NCBI GenBank assembly: GCA_913056235.1
Contig: CAJXMW010000002.1
Span: 62,001-126,000 of the forward strand
Length of the DNA stretch: 64,000 nt
Reading direction: 5' to 3'
Origin: an uncultured Fodinibius sp.
GTDB taxonomy: Bacteria; Bacteroidota; Rhodothermia; Balneolales; Balneolaceae
The translations under genes and the position numbers were made by a program. The notes below the pieces were generated by a model. The model made no database searches and was not told the DNA's origin. It saw only the letters and a list, made by a program, of their open reading frames with translations. How positions within the stretch are numbered: the first letter of the stretch is position 1; each line of letters begins with the position of its first letter. Of the stretch, positions 62,913 to 64,000 are shown in pieces.

Positions 62913-64000
62913 ATGAGCAGCGATATTAAGAAAGTACATCTTCGCACCAAGGGAATTTTGCCTATCCAAAAACTCCGCGTACTGGCGGAAGCGGGAATCA
63001 TTGACCATACGGAAGGATATCCGTTGAAAGAGGATCAGTTTCAGCCCAACTCTATTGACTTGCGTCTGGGCGAAAAAGCCTACCGGGTACGGTGCAGTTT
63101 TCTTCCTGAGGATGAATCGGTGGATGAAAAGCTGGATAAGCTGAGCCAGTACGACTTCTCGATTACCGACGGGGCGATCCTCGAACCCAACTGTGTATAC
63201 ATCATCCCGCTGCTTGAGGAACTGCATCTGCCGTCGCACATATCGCCACAAAAAACGTTGTTTAATGGCAATTCTAATGGCGTGGATTACCAGATTATTT
63301 CCGGTGAACATCTCTCTGCCAAGGCCAATCCCAAAAGCACCACAGGACGCCTGGATGTATTTACACGGGTGATTACCGATCATTCGCACCGCTTTGAAGA
63401 GATCCGTTCGGGATATGACGGGCGCATGTATCTGGAGGTTGTGCCCAAATCATTTCCTATTAAAGTGCGGACTGGGCAGCGGCTCAATCAGCTTCGCATA
63501 CGTCACGGCTACACGGTATTGTCGGATCAGGATATTTTGCGAACGCACAGCTCGGATCCGCTGCTTTTTGAAGAGGGCGGTGACCCGGTCCCGGTGGATG
63601 ATCTGAAGGTGAATAATGGTTTATTTTTGAGCGTAAACCTGCATGCCGAAGAAGATCAGATTGTAGGTTATAAGGCAAAAAAGCATCGCGATTACATCGA
63701 TCTGGATAACATTAATTACTATGAGGTATCGGAGTTTTGGGAGCCAATTTACTACCAGCACGATGATCACCTTATTTTAGAGCCGGAAGCTTTTTATATT
63801 TTTGCCTCCAAAGAGCGGTGTCGTATTCCAGAGTACCTGGCGGCCGAGATGATTGCCTATGATACCGGCTCCGGTGAGCTGCGAACACATTACGCCGGCT
63901 TCTTTGACAGCGGCTTCGGTGGTCGTGTGGAAGATAAAGGGGCCCGTGCTGTGCTGGAGGTTCGTTCGCACGACGTGCCGTTCTTGATTGAGGACGGCCA
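62913..64000 (+). CDS. dcd: bidomain dCTP deaminase, cut by right window edge
   Basis: The frame starts at the ATG at 62913 (MSSDIKKVHLRTKGILP) and is open to the last base (362 codons). The first half has the trimeric dCTP deaminase/dUTPase fold: PNSIDLRLGEKAYRVRCSFLP, EPNCVYIIPLLEELHLP and the catalytic AKANPKSTTGRLDVFTRVI, then GYDGRMYLEVVPKSFPI and RLNQLRIRHG. The second half repeats the fold, as in the long Dcd form of many alphaproteobacteria. The enzyme makes dUTP (or dUMP) from dCTP for thymidylate supply. An in-frame 72-nt insertion (63246-63317) separates LPSHIS from AKANPKS, where relatives have none (see findings). Confidence 0.9.
   Translation, partial: MSSDIKKVHLRTKGILPIQKLRVLAEAGIIDHTEGYPLKEDQFQPNSIDLRLGEKAYRVRCSFLPEDESVDEKLDKLSQYDFSITDGAILEPNCVYIIPLLEELHLPSHISPQKTLFNGNSNGVDYQIISGEHLSAKANPKSTTGRLDVFTRVITDHSHRFEEIRSGYDGRMYLEVVPKSFPIKVRTGQRLNQLRIRHGYTVLSDQDILRTHSSDPLLFEEGGDPVPVDDLKVNNGLFLSVNLHAEEDQIVGYKAKKHRDYIDLDNINYYEVSEFWEPIYYQHDDHLILEPEAFYIFASKERCRIPEYLAAEMIAYDTGSGELRTHYAGFFDSGFGGRVEDKGARAVLEVRSHDVPFLIEDG

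Noticed and set aside
63246-63317. A mini-intein in dcd
   Set aside because: The insertion is only 24 residues and lacks the Cys/Ser at the start and the His-Asn at the end needed for protein splicing.
62901-63389. A 162-codon open frame on the minus strand
   Set aside because: It is antisense to dcd, whose motifs are clear on the + strand.

Overview
The window looks like chromosome from a marine or halophilic member of the Balneolota/Bacteroidota side of the FCB group. This is inferred from the SusC/SusD pair, an ECF sigma/FecR pair, a NUDIX-type arabinose regulator, lipoprotein signal peptides on most glycosidases, a PorV-like protein beside a type IX (T9SS) sorting-domain protein, and a TTTG-N19-TAnnTTTG promoter upstream of rplU. 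I saw no rRNA, tRNA, CRISPR array, insertion sequence or integrase. No gene-free stretch exceeds 300 bases.

Positions 1-14436 form an arabinan/L-arabinose utilisation block on the + strand: GH51 (cut by the window edge), a GH43 lipoprotein, a GH97 lipoprotein, a secreted mutarotase, a second GH51, the regulator AraR (a NUDIX fold whose hydrolase box is degenerate), araB-araD-araA, and a sodium/solute symporter followed by a terminator. Outer-surface and periplasmic enzymes would release L-arabinose, the symporter would import it, and AraA, AraB and AraD would convert it to D-xylulose 5-phosphate.

Positions 14598-30405 are a separate polysaccharide utilisation locus: ECF sigma factor, FecR-type anti-sigma, SusC with an N-terminal STN signalling domain, SusD, a PKD surface lipoprotein, then GH30, GH16, a carboxylesterase, GH5 and GH3. 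The enzyme set points to a beta-1,3/1,6-glucan such as laminarin. On the minus strand at 30417-33276 follow a beta-phosphoglucomutase-like HAD phosphatase and two tandem secreted GH43 arabinanases, so arabinan genes flank the beta-glucan locus. A palindromic site is shared by the araB and GH43 upstream regions and is a good candidate AraR operator.

Positions 33515-36190 hold a frameshifted secreted-protein gene, a class II photolyase, a small lipoprotein and two related palindromes. From 49200 down to 36238 a long minus-strand run encodes PorV, a pseudo-M6 peptidase with a T9SS C-terminal domain, a three-part metallopeptidase/propeller/outer-membrane barrel protein, a DUF5683-like protein, a PASTA protein, Rpe, PhoH, an MBL hydrolase and purine nucleoside phosphorylase. 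The first four genes overlap or nearly abut and form the least familiar unit of the window.

The rest is mostly housekeeping: thiolase, cystathionine gamma-synthase/lyase, two paralogous TPR lipoproteins, alpha/beta hydrolase, RidA, M23 peptidase, FAH-family enzyme, rpmA-rplU, a HEAT/cyclophilin fusion, a PP-loop ATPase, an EVE protein, and a bidomain dCTP deaminase that runs off the right edge and carries an in-frame insertion next to its catalytic motif.
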